Source: Alphaproteobacteria bacterium
GTDB taxonomy: Bacteria; Pseudomonadota; Alphaproteobacteria; Micropepsales; Micropepsaceae
Assembly (NCBI GenBank): GCA_003158585.1
Contig: PMKE01000071.1
Span: 81,191 to 145,190 of the forward strand
Length of the DNA stretch: 64,000 bases
Reading direction: 5' to 3'
The first letter of the stretch is position 1; each line of letters opens with the position of its first letter. Made by a program: the position numbers and the translations under genes. Below, piece by piece: positions 47,154-56,314 of this stretch. The notes under the pieces are model-generated. The model ran no database searches, was not told where the DNA came from, and worked only from the letters and a program-made list of their open reading frames with translations.

Positions 47154-47570
47154 TCAGACGACGCTGTTGTAGACCATCGCGCCCACGGGGCGGGGATGCA
47201 CGGCGGGGCCGTAGGTGCGCAAGGGCGCACGGACGCGCTCCACCTCGTCGGCCACGGCCTTGACGATGCCTTCGCTGGCGCGGCGCATGCGCGTCAGGAG
47301 GCGCGCGTGCAGGGCGAGCACCTCGCGGAACTTACCCGTCACGGTGACGAATTTCCGGCGCAGTTCCACCGGCGCCGACTTGGCGCGCTGCGGATCGAGG
47401 TTCGCCGCTTCGCGGCTGTAGGTGAGGGTGAGGCGCTGGATTTCCGGGTCCAGGGTGCGCATTTCCTTCGGCCGTCCCGCCTGCAACGCCGCGATATCGT
47501 CTTCGATGGCGAGGATCAGGCGCTCTGCCATGGCGATCAGAAGCTCGATCTTCTGGGTGTCGGGCGTCAC
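47154..47570 (-). CDS. Small flagellar-cluster helical protein (FlgN-like, tentative)
   Basis: 138 aa alpha-helical protein directly downstream of flgJ-like and flgI. Confidence 0.5.
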   Translation of the reverse strand: MTPDTQKIELLIAMAERLILAIEDDIAALQAGRPKEMRTLDPEIQRLTLTYSREAANLDPQRAKSAPVELRRKFVTVTGKFREVLALHARLLTRMRRASEGIVKAVADEVERVRAPLRTYGPAVHPRPVGAMVYNSVV

Positions 47571-47878
47571 GGACGGCTTTCCTGCGTGGTGAGAAGCTGG
47601 CGCGTGACGGCGTCGGCGAGGCCGATGCCGCCCTGGGAGGCGATCTGCTTGCCGTATTCGTCCATCATCAGGGAGCGGAACATCGCTTCGCCCTGGCCGC
47701 CGCCGAAGGGTCCGTCGGTCGAGATGCCGTCGAACATCTGGTTCAGCATCTGGGAAAGGAAAACGCTTTCGAAATCCTGCGCCGCTTTCTTGGCCGCGGC
47801 GGCATTGGTGGTGGCCTGCGGCGCCTGGACCGGCGTCGAGCGTGCAAGGCTCATCGCGGTCTGGATGTCCGGGGTCAT
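47567..47878 (-). CDS. Rod-binding protein (FlgJ N-domain-like)
   Basis: AAQDFESVFLSQMLNQMFDGI...GGGQGEAMFRSLMMDEYGKQIASQGGIGLADAV. Confidence 0.88.
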   Translation of the reverse strand: MTPDIQTAMSLARSTPVQAPQATTNAAAAKKAAQDFESVFLSQMLNQMFDGISTDGPFGGGQGEAMFRSLMMDEYGKQIASQGGIGLADAVTRQLLTTQESRP

Positions 47879-48999
47879 CCGATCACCTGGATTTCCGCCT
47901 GCAAGGCGCCAGCGGCCTTGATCGCCTGGAGGATCGAGATGATGTCGCGCGGGCCCACGCCCAGCGCGTTGAGGCCGTCGACCAGGCTCTGCAACGCCAC
48001 GCCTTCGCGCATGATGGCGATCCTGTTGCCCTTGCCTTCGTCGATATCGATCTGGGTGCGCGGGACGACCTGGGTTGTGCCGCGCGACAGCGGCCCCGGC
48101 TGGCTGACCTGCGGCGTCTCGTTGACGCGGATCGTCAAATTGCCCTGGGCGATGGCGACGGTCGAGATGCGCACGTCCGCACCCATCACGATGACGCCGG
48201 ACTGTTCGTCGATCACCACGCGTGCCGGCTCGTCGGGATCGACCTTCACCTGCTCGATGTCGGTCAGAAGGCCCACGACGCCCTTGGGATAGTCCGCGGG
48301 AACGTTGATGCGCACGGTGGAGGGATCGGAAGCCTCGGCGACATTGTTGCCGAGATAGGTGTTGACCGCCGCGGCGATGCGCGTCGCCGTCGTCAGGTCG
48401 GGATTGTGCAGCGAGAGCTTCAGGCTGTGCTCGCTGGCCAGCGCGAAGCCGGTCTCGCGTTCGACGATGGCGCCGTTCGAGATGCGCCCGGCGGTGGGCA
48501 CGCCGCGCGTCACGCTGGCGGAGTCGCCCTGGGCGGTGAAGCCGCCGATGGCGACCGGGCCCTGTCCCAGCGCGTAAATCTGGCCGTCGGCACCGAACAG
48601 CGGGGTGACCAGCAACGTACCGCCCTGCAGGCTCTTGGCATCGCCCATCGCACTGACCGACACGTCGATACGCGTGCCGGAGGCGGCGAAGGAGGGAAGA
48701 TTTGCCGTCACCATCACCGCGGCGGTGTTCTTGGTCTGCATGGTGGTGCCGCGGGTGTTGACGCCCAGCCGCTCCAGCATGGTCTGGATCGACTGCTGGG
48801 TGAACGGCGCGTTCTTGAGGGAATCGCCGGTGCCGTTGAGACCGACGACGAGGCCGTAGCCGACCAGCATGTTGTCGCGGATGCCTTCCACATCGACCAG
48901 GTCCTTGACGCGCGACAGGGCGAAACAAGGGGTGGCTGCGATGGCCAGCATGGAGATTGCGGCAGTCATTCTGACGAACAGGGAACGCTTGCGGGGCAT
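47875..48999 (-). CDS. flgI: Flagellar P-ring protein FlgI
   Basis: RVKDLVDVEGIRDNMLVGYGLVVGLNGTGDSL...TIDRIDV-type C-terminus. Confidence 0.96.
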   Translation of the reverse strand: MPRKRSLFVRMTAAISMLAIAATPCFALSRVKDLVDVEGIRDNMLVGYGLVVGLNGTGDSLKNAPFTQQSIQTMLERLGVNTRGTTMQTKNTAAVMVTANLPSFAASGTRIDVSVSAMGDAKSLQGGTLLVTPLFGADGQIYALGQGPVAIGGFTAQGDSASVTRGVPTAGRISNGAIVERETGFALASEHSLKLSLHNPDLTTATRIAAAVNTYLGNNVAEASDPSTVRINVPADYPKGVVGLLTDIEQVKVDPDEPARVVIDEQSGVIVMGADVRISTVAIAQGNLTIRVNETPQVSQPGPLSRGTTQVVPRTQIDIDEGKGNRIAIMREGVALQSLVDGLNALGVGPRDIISILQAIKAAGALQAEIQVIG

Positions 49000-49030
49000 G
49001 GGCTTCTACCCGGTTTTCCGGTCCGTCCCT

Positions 49031-49046
49031 TGCCAGTTTCGTGCCG
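49031..49046 (-). promoter_or_regulatory. Putative sigma-54 promoter upstream of flgI
   Basis: Reverse strand CGGCACG-AAAC-TGGCA with correct GG-N10-GC spacing, about 30 bp upstream of the flgI ATG. Confidence 0.5.
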
Positions 49047-49271
49047 CCGGAGGTTGTTGAAAAGTGAAGTAAAAACAAATAGATACAAGGCAGCCGTGGG
49101 TGCATGCGAGACGCCTGGGCAGAATTTTCCCGGCAGATTCGCCCCCGGGGCGGCCCTCATCGGGCCACATTGGCGGCGTATCCGCCCGCCCGTCCCGCCG
49201 CGGCAGAAAAGAGCTTTTCCTTCTTCCGCCAGACGCTAAAAGAACCCAAGGAACCAACGGGAACGAGAAAG

Positions 49272-50039
49272 ATGGCAGACGGCGCCTACAAGGACTACCA
49301 GCTCGTCATTCTGCGTCACGGCGAGAGCGAGTGGAACAAGCTGAACCTGTTCACCGGCTGGCGCGACGTGCGCCTCAGCGAGCAGGGCGTGAAGGAAGCG
49401 CGCGCCGGCGGACGCACCCTGAAGCAGGACGGCTTTGCCTTTGATGTCGCTCACACCTCGCTTCTGACGCGCGCCATCCAGACGCTGTGCCTGGCTGAGG
49501 AGGAGATGGACCTGATGTGGCTGCCGGTGTTCAAGCACTGGCGCCTCAACGAGCGGCACTACGGCGCGCTGCAAGGTGCCAACAAGCGCGAAGCGGTCGA
49601 GAAGTTCGGCGAGGCGCAGGTGAAGATCTGGCGCCGCTCCTATGCCACGCCGCCGCCGCCGGTCGAGCTTTCCTCTCCCGATTTTCCCGGCCACGACCGC
49701 CGCTATGCGGGCGTGCCGGAGGCCGACCTGCCGCGCAGCGAAAGCCTCAAGGACGTGCTCGGCCGCGTCATGCCTTACTGGGAAGAGGCGATCCTGCCCG
49801 ACCTCAAGGCGGGCAAGCGCGTCTTGATCGCGGCGCACGGCAATTCCTTGCGCGCGCTGCTGAAATATCTCGAAGGCATCAGCGACGAAGCCATCATCGA
49901 TGTCGATTTGCCGACGGGCATTCCGAAGGCCTATCGTCTGAATGCGTCCTGGCGGGCTGCAGATGCGAAGTTTTTGGGTGATCCCGAGGAGCTCGAGCGG
50001 CGCATCAATGCGGTCAAGGCACAAACCAAGAAAGCGTGA
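49272..50039 (+). CDS. gpmA: 2,3-bisphosphoglycerate-dependent phosphoglycerate mutase
   Basis: LVILRHGESEWNKLNLFTGWRDVRLSEQG...WRLNERHYGALQG. Confidence 0.96.
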   Translation: MADGAYKDYQLVILRHGESEWNKLNLFTGWRDVRLSEQGVKEARAGGRTLKQDGFAFDVAHTSLLTRAIQTLCLAEEEMDLMWLPVFKHWRLNERHYGALQGANKREAVEKFGEAQVKIWRRSYATPPPPVELSSPDFPGHDRRYAGVPEADLPRSESLKDVLGRVMPYWEEAILPDLKAGKRVLIAAHGNSLRALLKYLEGISDEAIIDVDLPTGIPKAYRLNASWRAADAKFLGDPEELERRINAVKAQTKKA

Positions 50040-51315
50040 AGCCGCCTGTGCGGCTGCGCTGATCCTCGTCCTGGCGGTCGCACCCGCGGCCAGCGCGGGC
50101 AAGGTGCCCGTGCCGCATCCGCGCCCTGCAATGCCGGCGGACAGAACGGCGCCCGATCCCGACAGCGGCATCGACCTTAGCCGTGCCGTGCCGATGCGGT
50201 CGCTGCTGCATCAACCGTCCACCGCGGAGCAGTTCCGCAACCTCGCCTCGCAGATCGCCAAGGACAAGCCGCGCGTCGACAGCGCCAAGACGCAATCGGA
50301 TGCCTTGGCGCGCCAGGCGGAAGCGTTGCGACAGAAGTTGGTGCGGACCGCGGCGCGCGTGGAACAACTCGAAGAAGAGAAAGCCAAGCTCGGTCTCGAA
50401 GTCGGCCGTCTCGGCGCCTTGAACGAGAGCCTCTCGGCGAGCTTTGCTCGCGACCGGGTTTCGGTGTCGCGCCTGCTCGCGGTGCTTCAGCGTCTCCAGC
50501 ACGATATGCCGCCGGCGATGGCCGTGCGTCCCGACGACGCCTTGGCGGCGGCCCGCGGCGCCATGCTGATCGGCGCCTCGCTGCCGGATGTCTACGGCAA
50601 GGCCGCGGAGCTCGCCCGGCGGCTCGAAGCATTGCGGCGCACCCGGACGGCGCTGGTGGCGCGCCGGGCCGAAGCCGCCCGGAACGCAGATTTCCTGGCG
50701 CAAGCGCGTATCGAACTCGATCAACTTTTGGCGATGAAGCGGCTGGAGGCCGATGCCGCCGCGGGCCATTACGGAGATCTCAAGAAAAAATTCGATATAA
50801 TCGCCTCCCAGGCCGTCAATCTTTCGGCCCTGCTGCAAAAGGTGGCACAGTTGCGCTCGGTCCCGCTTTCCCAGGGCGTCGTAACGGTAACCGCGGACAG
50901 GACAGGCCGCGGCAAATTGGGCCGCGACACTCTGCTGAGGCCGGTTGTGGGCTCGCTTGCGGCAGGGGGCCTCGACGGCATGGGAGGCAGCGCAGCGCCG
51001 GGATTAACCTATATCGTCGCTCCGGGGGCGCAGGTGATTTCCCCGACCGACGGGCGGGTTCTTTTCGCCGAGCCTTACCAAAGAAGCGGCCAAGTCTTGA
51101 TCTTGGAAATGACCGACGGCTACGATGCCGTGTTGGCCGGGTTGGATCGCCTCGACGTTCGTACCGGCGATCGCGTGCTCGCCGGAGAGCCGGTTGGTAC
51201 GATGTCGAAATCCAACCGCGAGCCTAGGCTATATTTCGAATTGCGGCAGAACGGACGAGGGATGAGCCCCGCCCCTTACATCGCCGCCGCGTTGAGGAAG
51301 GCAAATAAGCCATGA
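50008..51315 (+). CDS. EnvC-like murein hydrolase activator (M23 peptidase family)
   Basis: Signal peptide, coiled coil, C-terminal YIVAPGAQVISPTDGRVLFAEPYQRSGQVLILEM...LYFELRQNGRGMSP. Confidence 0.85.
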   Translation: MRSRHKPRKREAACAAALILVLAVAPAASAGKVPVPHPRPAMPADRTAPDPDSGIDLSRAVPMRSLLHQPSTAEQFRNLASQIAKDKPRVDSAKTQSDALARQAEALRQKLVRTAARVEQLEEEKAKLGLEVGRLGALNESLSASFARDRVSVSRLLAVLQRLQHDMPPAMAVRPDDALAAARGAMLIGASLPDVYGKAAELARRLEALRRTRTALVARRAEAARNADFLAQARIELDQLLAMKRLEADAAAGHYGDLKKKFDIIASQAVNLSALLQKVAQLRSVPLSQGVVTVTADRTGRGKLGRDTLLRPVVGSLAAGGLDGMGGSAAPGLTYIVAPGAQVISPTDGRVLFAEPYQRSGQVLILEMTDGYDAVLAGLDRLDVRTGDRVLAGEPVGTMSKSNREPRLYFELRQNGRGMSPAPYIAAALRKANKP

Positions 51316-52613
51316 AGCGCCTTGCGTTGGTTTTTCTCGGGGTGGGGATCGGGTTCATCACGGCGGCGGGACTGCTGCTGCCGCAGGCGCAAGGCGCCAA
51401 CAACGCGACTGTCTACCGACAGTTCAATCTTTTCAGCGAAGCCTATGAAAAGGTCCGCGCCAATTACGTCCGTCCGGTGCAGGACAGCGAGCTGATGAAC
51501 GGCGCCATCGAAGGTATGGTCTCGGGTCTCGACCCGCATTCCAGCTACATGGACGCCAAGGCCTTCGCCGACATGCAGATTCAGACCAAGGGCGAATTCG
51601 GCGGCATCGGCATCGAAGTCACGATGGAAGACGGGCTCATCAAAGTGGTCTCGCCCATCGACGACACGCCTGCCGCGCGAGCCGGCCTCAAGACCGGGGA
51701 TTACATCGCCGCCATCGACGGCAACGCCATCCAGGGCATGAACCTCAACGATGCCATCGACAAGATGCGCGGTCAGGCCGGCTCCAAGGTGACGCTGACC
51801 ATTCTGCGCAAAGGCGAGAGTAAGCCCTTCGACGTCGCCTTGACCCGCGCCGTGATCCATGTCGACAGCGTCAAATGGCACCGCGAGGGCGATATCGGCT
51901 ACATCCGCATCGCCTCCTTCAACGAAGAGACGGATGCGGGCCTGGAACGCGCCGTGCGCGAGCTCAAGAAGCAGATCGGCCCGGCGCTCAAGGGCTATGT
52001 GATCGACCTGCGCAACGATCCGGGCGGGCTGCTCGATCAGGCCGTGGAAGTCAGCGACGACTTCCTGAACAGCGGCGAGATCGTCTCCACCCGCGGCCGC
52101 CAGCCGGACGACACGCAGCGCTTCCCCGCCAGATCCGGCGACATCACCGACAACAAGCCGCTGGTGGTGCTGATCAACGCCGGCACGGCCTCGGCCTCCG
52201 AGATCGTCGCGGGCGCCCTGCAGGACCACAAGCGCGCCATCGTCGTCGGCATGACCAGCTTCGGCAAAGGTTCCGTGCAGACCATCATTCCGCTCTCCGA
52301 AGGCGGCGGCGCACTGCGCCTGACGACGGCCCGCTACTACACGCCGTCGGGCCGCTCCATCCAGGCCGAAGGCATCGTGCCGAACATCGCGGTCGCCCAG
52401 GCCGGCGAAGAAGCCGAGGTGAAGATCGAGCGCCCGAGCGAAGCGGACCTGCCGGGCCACCTCCAGCCGGAACAGCTGGGCGGCAAGAAGCCCCAGACCG
52501 TCATCCGTCCGCCGGCGGGCAGCAAGGATAAGGATTTCCAGCTCACCTATGCTTTGGGCATGTTGCACGGCAATGGCGCCCTGGTGGCCCAGAAGGGACC
52601 CAACGCTCACTAG
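51312..52613 (+). CDS. S41 family C-terminal processing peptidase
   Basis: PDZ domain and GYVIDLRNDPGGLLDQAV...NAGTASASEIVAGALQDHKRAIVVGMTSFGKGSVQ. Confidence 0.95.
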   Translation: MKRLALVFLGVGIGFITAAGLLLPQAQGANNATVYRQFNLFSEAYEKVRANYVRPVQDSELMNGAIEGMVSGLDPHSSYMDAKAFADMQIQTKGEFGGIGIEVTMEDGLIKVVSPIDDTPAARAGLKTGDYIAAIDGNAIQGMNLNDAIDKMRGQAGSKVTLTILRKGESKPFDVALTRAVIHVDSVKWHREGDIGYIRIASFNEETDAGLERAVRELKKQIGPALKGYVIDLRNDPGGLLDQAVEVSDDFLNSGEIVSTRGRQPDDTQRFPARSGDITDNKPLVVLINAGTASASEIVAGALQDHKRAIVVGMTSFGKGSVQTIIPLSEGGGALRLTTARYYTPSGRSIQAEGIVPNIAVAQAGEEAEVKIERPSEADLPGHLQPEQLGGKKPQTVIRPPAGSKDKDFQLTYALGMLHGNGALVAQKGPNAH

Positions 52614-52664
52614 ATTCGCCGTCATTAACCGGAGCGTAACCATGACCGCCTTTAGCTTGCGGTC

Positions 52665-53891
52665 ATGGCCGCGAGCGGCATGAACGGGGAATCGGAGCAC
52701 AAGCGCCGCGGGGGGCTGGTGCTTGCGCTGGCTTATATCCTCGTGATCCTCGTCCTGGCCGGGATCGCTGCCGCCGTCACTTTCTTAGGCGATCCGAATG
52801 CGGGCCGGCAGGTCGCGACCCTGCACATTCCACCCAGGCACATCGCGCGCGTCCCCGCACCGCCGCCCGTCGAAACTCCGGCGAGCGAAACGCCGCCCGC
52901 GACGCAAGCTCCGCCCGGCGGGGAAACGCCCGCCGCGGCCGTTCCGCCGGGTACGGCAGTACCGCCCGGACAGACACCGCCTCCCGGACAAACGGTTCCG
53001 CCCGCGCAAACGGCGGCCGTACCGCCCGCGCAAACGGCAGCCGTACCGCCCGCGCCTCCTCCTCCTCCGCCATCGCCTCCGCCCATGACCGGAGGCGCCG
53101 CGGTCGCCAATCCGGCGCTGATCGAAAAAACTCCGCAGGGACCTTTGCCGCGCATCGCCGACAACGGCCTGTCTCCCATGCGCGCTTACGGGACGGCCAT
53201 TCGCCCCGACGGCAAGCCACGCATCGCCATCGTGATCCGCGGTCTCGGCATCAGCGCCAGATCGACCTCGGCTGCCATCGACGGCACGCCGCCGGGCGTG
53301 ACGCTGGCCTTCGCTCCATATTCCAACGACGTGCAGAACTGGGTGGCGGCGGCGCGCAAGAAGGGCCACGAAGTCCTGCTCGAAGTGCCGATGGAGCCCT
53401 ACGACTTTCCGGACAGCGATCCCGGCCAGTACACGCTGCGCACCGGCGTGGGGGAAGACACCAACACCAAGAAGCTGGTGTGGTCGCTGACGCGCTTCAC
53501 CGGCTATGTGGGAATTACCAACCTCTTGGGCGGCAAGCTGCTCTCGGATGCTGGCGCGCTGGAACCGATGCTGACTTACCTCAACCGCCGGGGCCTCATG
53601 TTCTTCGACAACGGCTCGGCGATGCATTCTGTGGCGCCCGACGTAGCGGCACGCGTCGGCGTGCCGTTCAGCCAGGCGACGCTGACCGTCGATTCCATCC
53701 AGTCCGCGATGGAAATCGACCATCGCCTGTCCGATCTCGAAGCCGAAGCGCGCAGCAAAGGCAGCGCGGTGGGGGCGGGCTTTCTCTATCCCGTGACGCT
53801 CGAACGCGTCGCCAACTGGTCGCGCGGTCTTTCCGGCCGGGGCTTTGTTCTGGCGCCCATATCGGCCATAGTCGTCGGTGCAAAGCACTGA
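52665..53891 (+). CDS. Divergent polysaccharide deacetylase family protein with Pro-rich linker
   Basis: PRIAIVIRGLGIS...VTLAFAPYSNDVQNWVAAARKKGHEVLLEVPMEPYDFPDSDPG. Confidence 0.88.
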   Translation: MAASGMNGESEHKRRGGLVLALAYILVILVLAGIAAAVTFLGDPNAGRQVATLHIPPRHIARVPAPPPVETPASETPPATQAPPGGETPAAAVPPGTAVPPGQTPPPGQTVPPAQTAAVPPAQTAAVPPAPPPPPPSPPPMTGGAAVANPALIEKTPQGPLPRIADNGLSPMRAYGTAIRPDGKPRIAIVIRGLGISARSTSAAIDGTPPGVTLAFAPYSNDVQNWVAAARKKGHEVLLEVPMEPYDFPDSDPGQYTLRTGVGEDTNTKKLVWSLTRFTGYVGITNLLGGKLLSDAGALEPMLTYLNRRGLMFFDNGSAMHSVAPDVAARVGVPFSQATLTVDSIQSAMEIDHRLSDLEAEARSKGSAVGAGFLYPVTLERVANWSRGLSGRGFVLAPISAIVVGAKH

Positions 53892-53937
53892 GCGCAATCC
53901 GGAAAAGTGTGAAGCGGTTTTCCGCTAGATTGCGCGA
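53889..53937. repeat. RIME-like palindromic repeat, copy 5
   Basis: TGAGCGCAATCCGGAAAAGTGTGAAGCGGTTTTCCGCTAGATTGCGCG; TGA is the stop of the upstream gene. Confidence 0.87.
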
Positions 53938-53967
53938 ATATAAAAAGCCGAATTTAGAGACTGCGTG

Positions 53968-54456
53968 ATGTCGAAACCCGGATACGTCGAGCTGCCGTAT
54001 CGTCCCAGCGTGGGCGTGATGCTGCTCGACAGAGAGGGCCGCGTCTTCGTCGGCCGGCGCATCGATCAGAGCGTGGAAGGCTGGCAGATGCCGCAAGGCG
54101 GCATCGACGCGGGCGAGACGCCGCACGAGGCGGCGCGGCGCGAATTGAAGGAAGAGATCGGCACCGACAAGTGCGACTTCCTGCGCGAGATGGATGGCTG
54201 GCTGTCCTACGATCTGCCGTCCCATCTCATCGGCGTGGCGCTGCACGGGCGCTTCCGCGGCCAGAGGCAGAAATGGCTGGCGGCGCGTTTTTTGGGTACC
54301 GACGCCGACATCAACCTCGAAACCCACGAGCCTGAGTTCGAAGCCTGGCGCTGGATCGCGATGGACGAACTGCCGTCCCTGATCGTGCCCTTCAAGCGCG
54401 ACACCTATAAGAAGGTGATCGCCGCCTTCCGCGACCTGGCAATGCCCGCGGCGTAG
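53968..54456 (+). CDS. rppH: RNA pyrophosphohydrolase (Nudix)
   Basis: LPYRPSVGVMLLDREGRVFVGRR...MPQGGIDAGETPHEAARRELKEEIG. Confidence 0.94.
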   Translation: MSKPGYVELPYRPSVGVMLLDREGRVFVGRRIDQSVEGWQMPQGGIDAGETPHEAARRELKEEIGTDKCDFLREMDGWLSYDLPSHLIGVALHGRFRGQRQKWLAARFLGTDADINLETHEPEFEAWRWIAMDELPSLIVPFKRDTYKKVIAAFRDLAMPAA

Positions 54457-54488
54457 AGCGGCTGCTTTCAACACTGCTTGTATTAGCT

Positions 54489-54550
54489 GTCATCCCGGGC
54501 AAGCGTCCTTCGCGCAGCGAAGGACGCGCGACCCGGGACCCACCGAGACA
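54489..54550. repeat. Partial GTCATCCCGG palindromic repeat
   Basis: GTCATCCCGGGCAAGCGTCCTTCGCGCAGCGAAGGACGCGCGACCCGGGACCCACCGAG; right half of the other copies absent. Confidence 0.72.
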
Positions 54551-54644
54551 GATGCGTGATCTTGAGCAGGAATGCGGTACGAGGTTCCAGACGGGACTTC
54601 AACTTCTTCGTCATGGCCGCCCTTGAGGCTGCCATCCGGATTAC

Positions 54645-54707
54645 CACGCGGAGACGCGGAGAACGCGGAGTGGAAGAGTGTCTCCGCGGCCTCCGCGCCT
54701 CCGCGTG
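54645..54707. repeat. CGCGGAG-type imperfect inverted repeat
   Basis: CACGCGGAGACGCGGAGAACGCGGAG versus the reverse complement of CTCCGCGGCCTCCGCGCCTCCGCGTG (23/26). Confidence 0.7.
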
Positions 54708-54878
54708 CGTTATTGCTAATCCCGCGACAGCTTTTCCATCACGGCCTGGAACGACGATGCGGGAGATGCGAGTCATGAAGAAATTCCAGGCGCGGGCGCG
54801 AAGCAGGCGCAGGTGCACAGCAAACGCGGTAATGTGTCAAAGTGTGCTGCTGAACCCGAGTCCCGCGATGACGCGGTA

Positions 54879-55082
54879 ATGGATAAGCTGTCGACGCATT
54901 CCCACCTTCAAAACCTGATTGTGTTACGCATGCAAAACCACCAGGGTATCCACACGAACGCGTATTATGAAGGCGTGAACGGTGCGACCAATGCTGGTTT
55001 GAATGCGGCTGGTAGTTCAGGGGTAAGCGCGGCTCTGGAAGCCATTAAGGCATCGCTCCTCGCAAAGGGAACATATCCATGA
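54879..55082 (+). pseudogene. Fragment resembling the C-terminal tip of an AHH-type polymorphic toxin nuclease
   Basis: MDKLSTHSHLQNLIVLRMQNHQGIHTNAYYEGVNGATNAGLNAAGSSGVSAALEAIKASLLAKGTYP: N-LI-L....GIHTNAYYEGV pattern as at AHH nuclease C-termini; N-terminal His motif and toxin body missing. Confidence 0.5.
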
Positions 55083-55684
55083 CAATTTGGGCGATGCGCG
55101 GACAAGAAGGGTCACTCGTTGGTTTTGTGCCGGATGAACGTCTGGCAAAGGCGATTACAACGTGCGGTATGAACCCCATCGCAGTGAGAGAGGTACTGCG
55201 CGCAGCGGGAATGGAAATTTTTGACATGCAGATTGCTGAACCTTCGGCAACGAGGGTCGAAATGAACCGCCAATCGATTCCCGATCTTGTGATTTGGTCG
55301 TGGATTGCCATCTTTTCACAACGTGCCGCGTCGACTGCGGTCGAGTTGGGGTGTGAGGCAGGAGAATTTTGGCCGTGCCGGTTTCAGTCGAATCCAGAGG
55401 AGGAGTTCTTTTTTCATCTGCCTTTGAAAGTCTTTGATATCGTCGATGTCAAAAGATCGACCTTCAGGCATATCCTTCCAGTAGATCCCCCGATCCCGAT
55501 GTTCATTGAAGCATTGGTAACAAAACAATTGCCCGACGAACTTCCGCCATGCTTTAGAGCTGAAACACCTGGGACAACCATAGTTTTCAGCGAGTTGTTT
55601 GTTCGAGATGATTTTAGGCTTGCATGGGATCGGAATGCATTCCGCGGTGCTGTGTTTCGTCGGCTTTCGACACAAATGGAGTGA
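55079..55684 (+). CDS. Imm11/DUF1629-like candidate immunity protein
   Basis: 201 aa; PDLVIWSWIAIFSQRAASTAVELGCEAGEFWPCRF...FHLPLKVFDIVDVKRSTFR...IVFSELFVRDDFRLAWDRNAFRGAVFRRL; ATGA-coupled to upstream fragment. Confidence 0.55.
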   Translation: MTIWAMRGQEGSLVGFVPDERLAKAITTCGMNPIAVREVLRAAGMEIFDMQIAEPSATRVEMNRQSIPDLVIWSWIAIFSQRAASTAVELGCEAGEFWPCRFQSNPEEEFFFHLPLKVFDIVDVKRSTFRHILPVDPPIPMFIEALVTKQLPDELPPCFRAETPGTTIVFSELFVRDDFRLAWDRNAFRGAVFRRLSTQME

Positions 55685-56314
55685 GGCTTGCCGGTGGAGA
55701 ATCCAGCGACAGCGTATCCATTACAGAAGCTGCGGCTGGTCCTGCGCTGGTTTAATCGGCTGGCAAGCGCCGCGTGAGGTGCGTGCGGGGGCAGAGTCGA
55801 TCCACTCCAAACCCCAGCCGCCGGCTCCGGAATGATAATGCGTCTCGGTGTCGTAACATTATTTGATCATTGAATCTGCTGCATACCCCTTGAAACGTTC
55901 TTTGTCCGTTCCCATATGCCGCTTGTTGTTTGGGAAAAGGAGCAGAACGGCAGAACAGCGGCCAAGGGTCTTTCGCGAAGGCTCCGATCCGCAGCGGCGC
56001 GAGAACATACAGGACCGAAGGATGCGCGCTCGCGTGCATCCGCAAGGGACCGCATCAGGATCGCCGCCCGTTGTCGTGCAAGGCACGAAGCGGGTCGCGC
56101 TGCCCTCGAGGGCGGGGCGCCAGGCGCAGGATGTGCTGTCCCGCGAGGTCCGAGGACAAGCAAAGGTGCATGTCTCTTTCCGCGTGGCGGATTGGGCTTG
56201 CCGGCCGTAGCTGTGCCGGAGGCGGGTTCGCGGTTTGGGCCGCGCGCCCGCCTTTGGGCTATCTGGGGAGAGGGGAAATCCGCCGGATAGGACCCGGCAT
56301 GAACGCGAGCCGTT

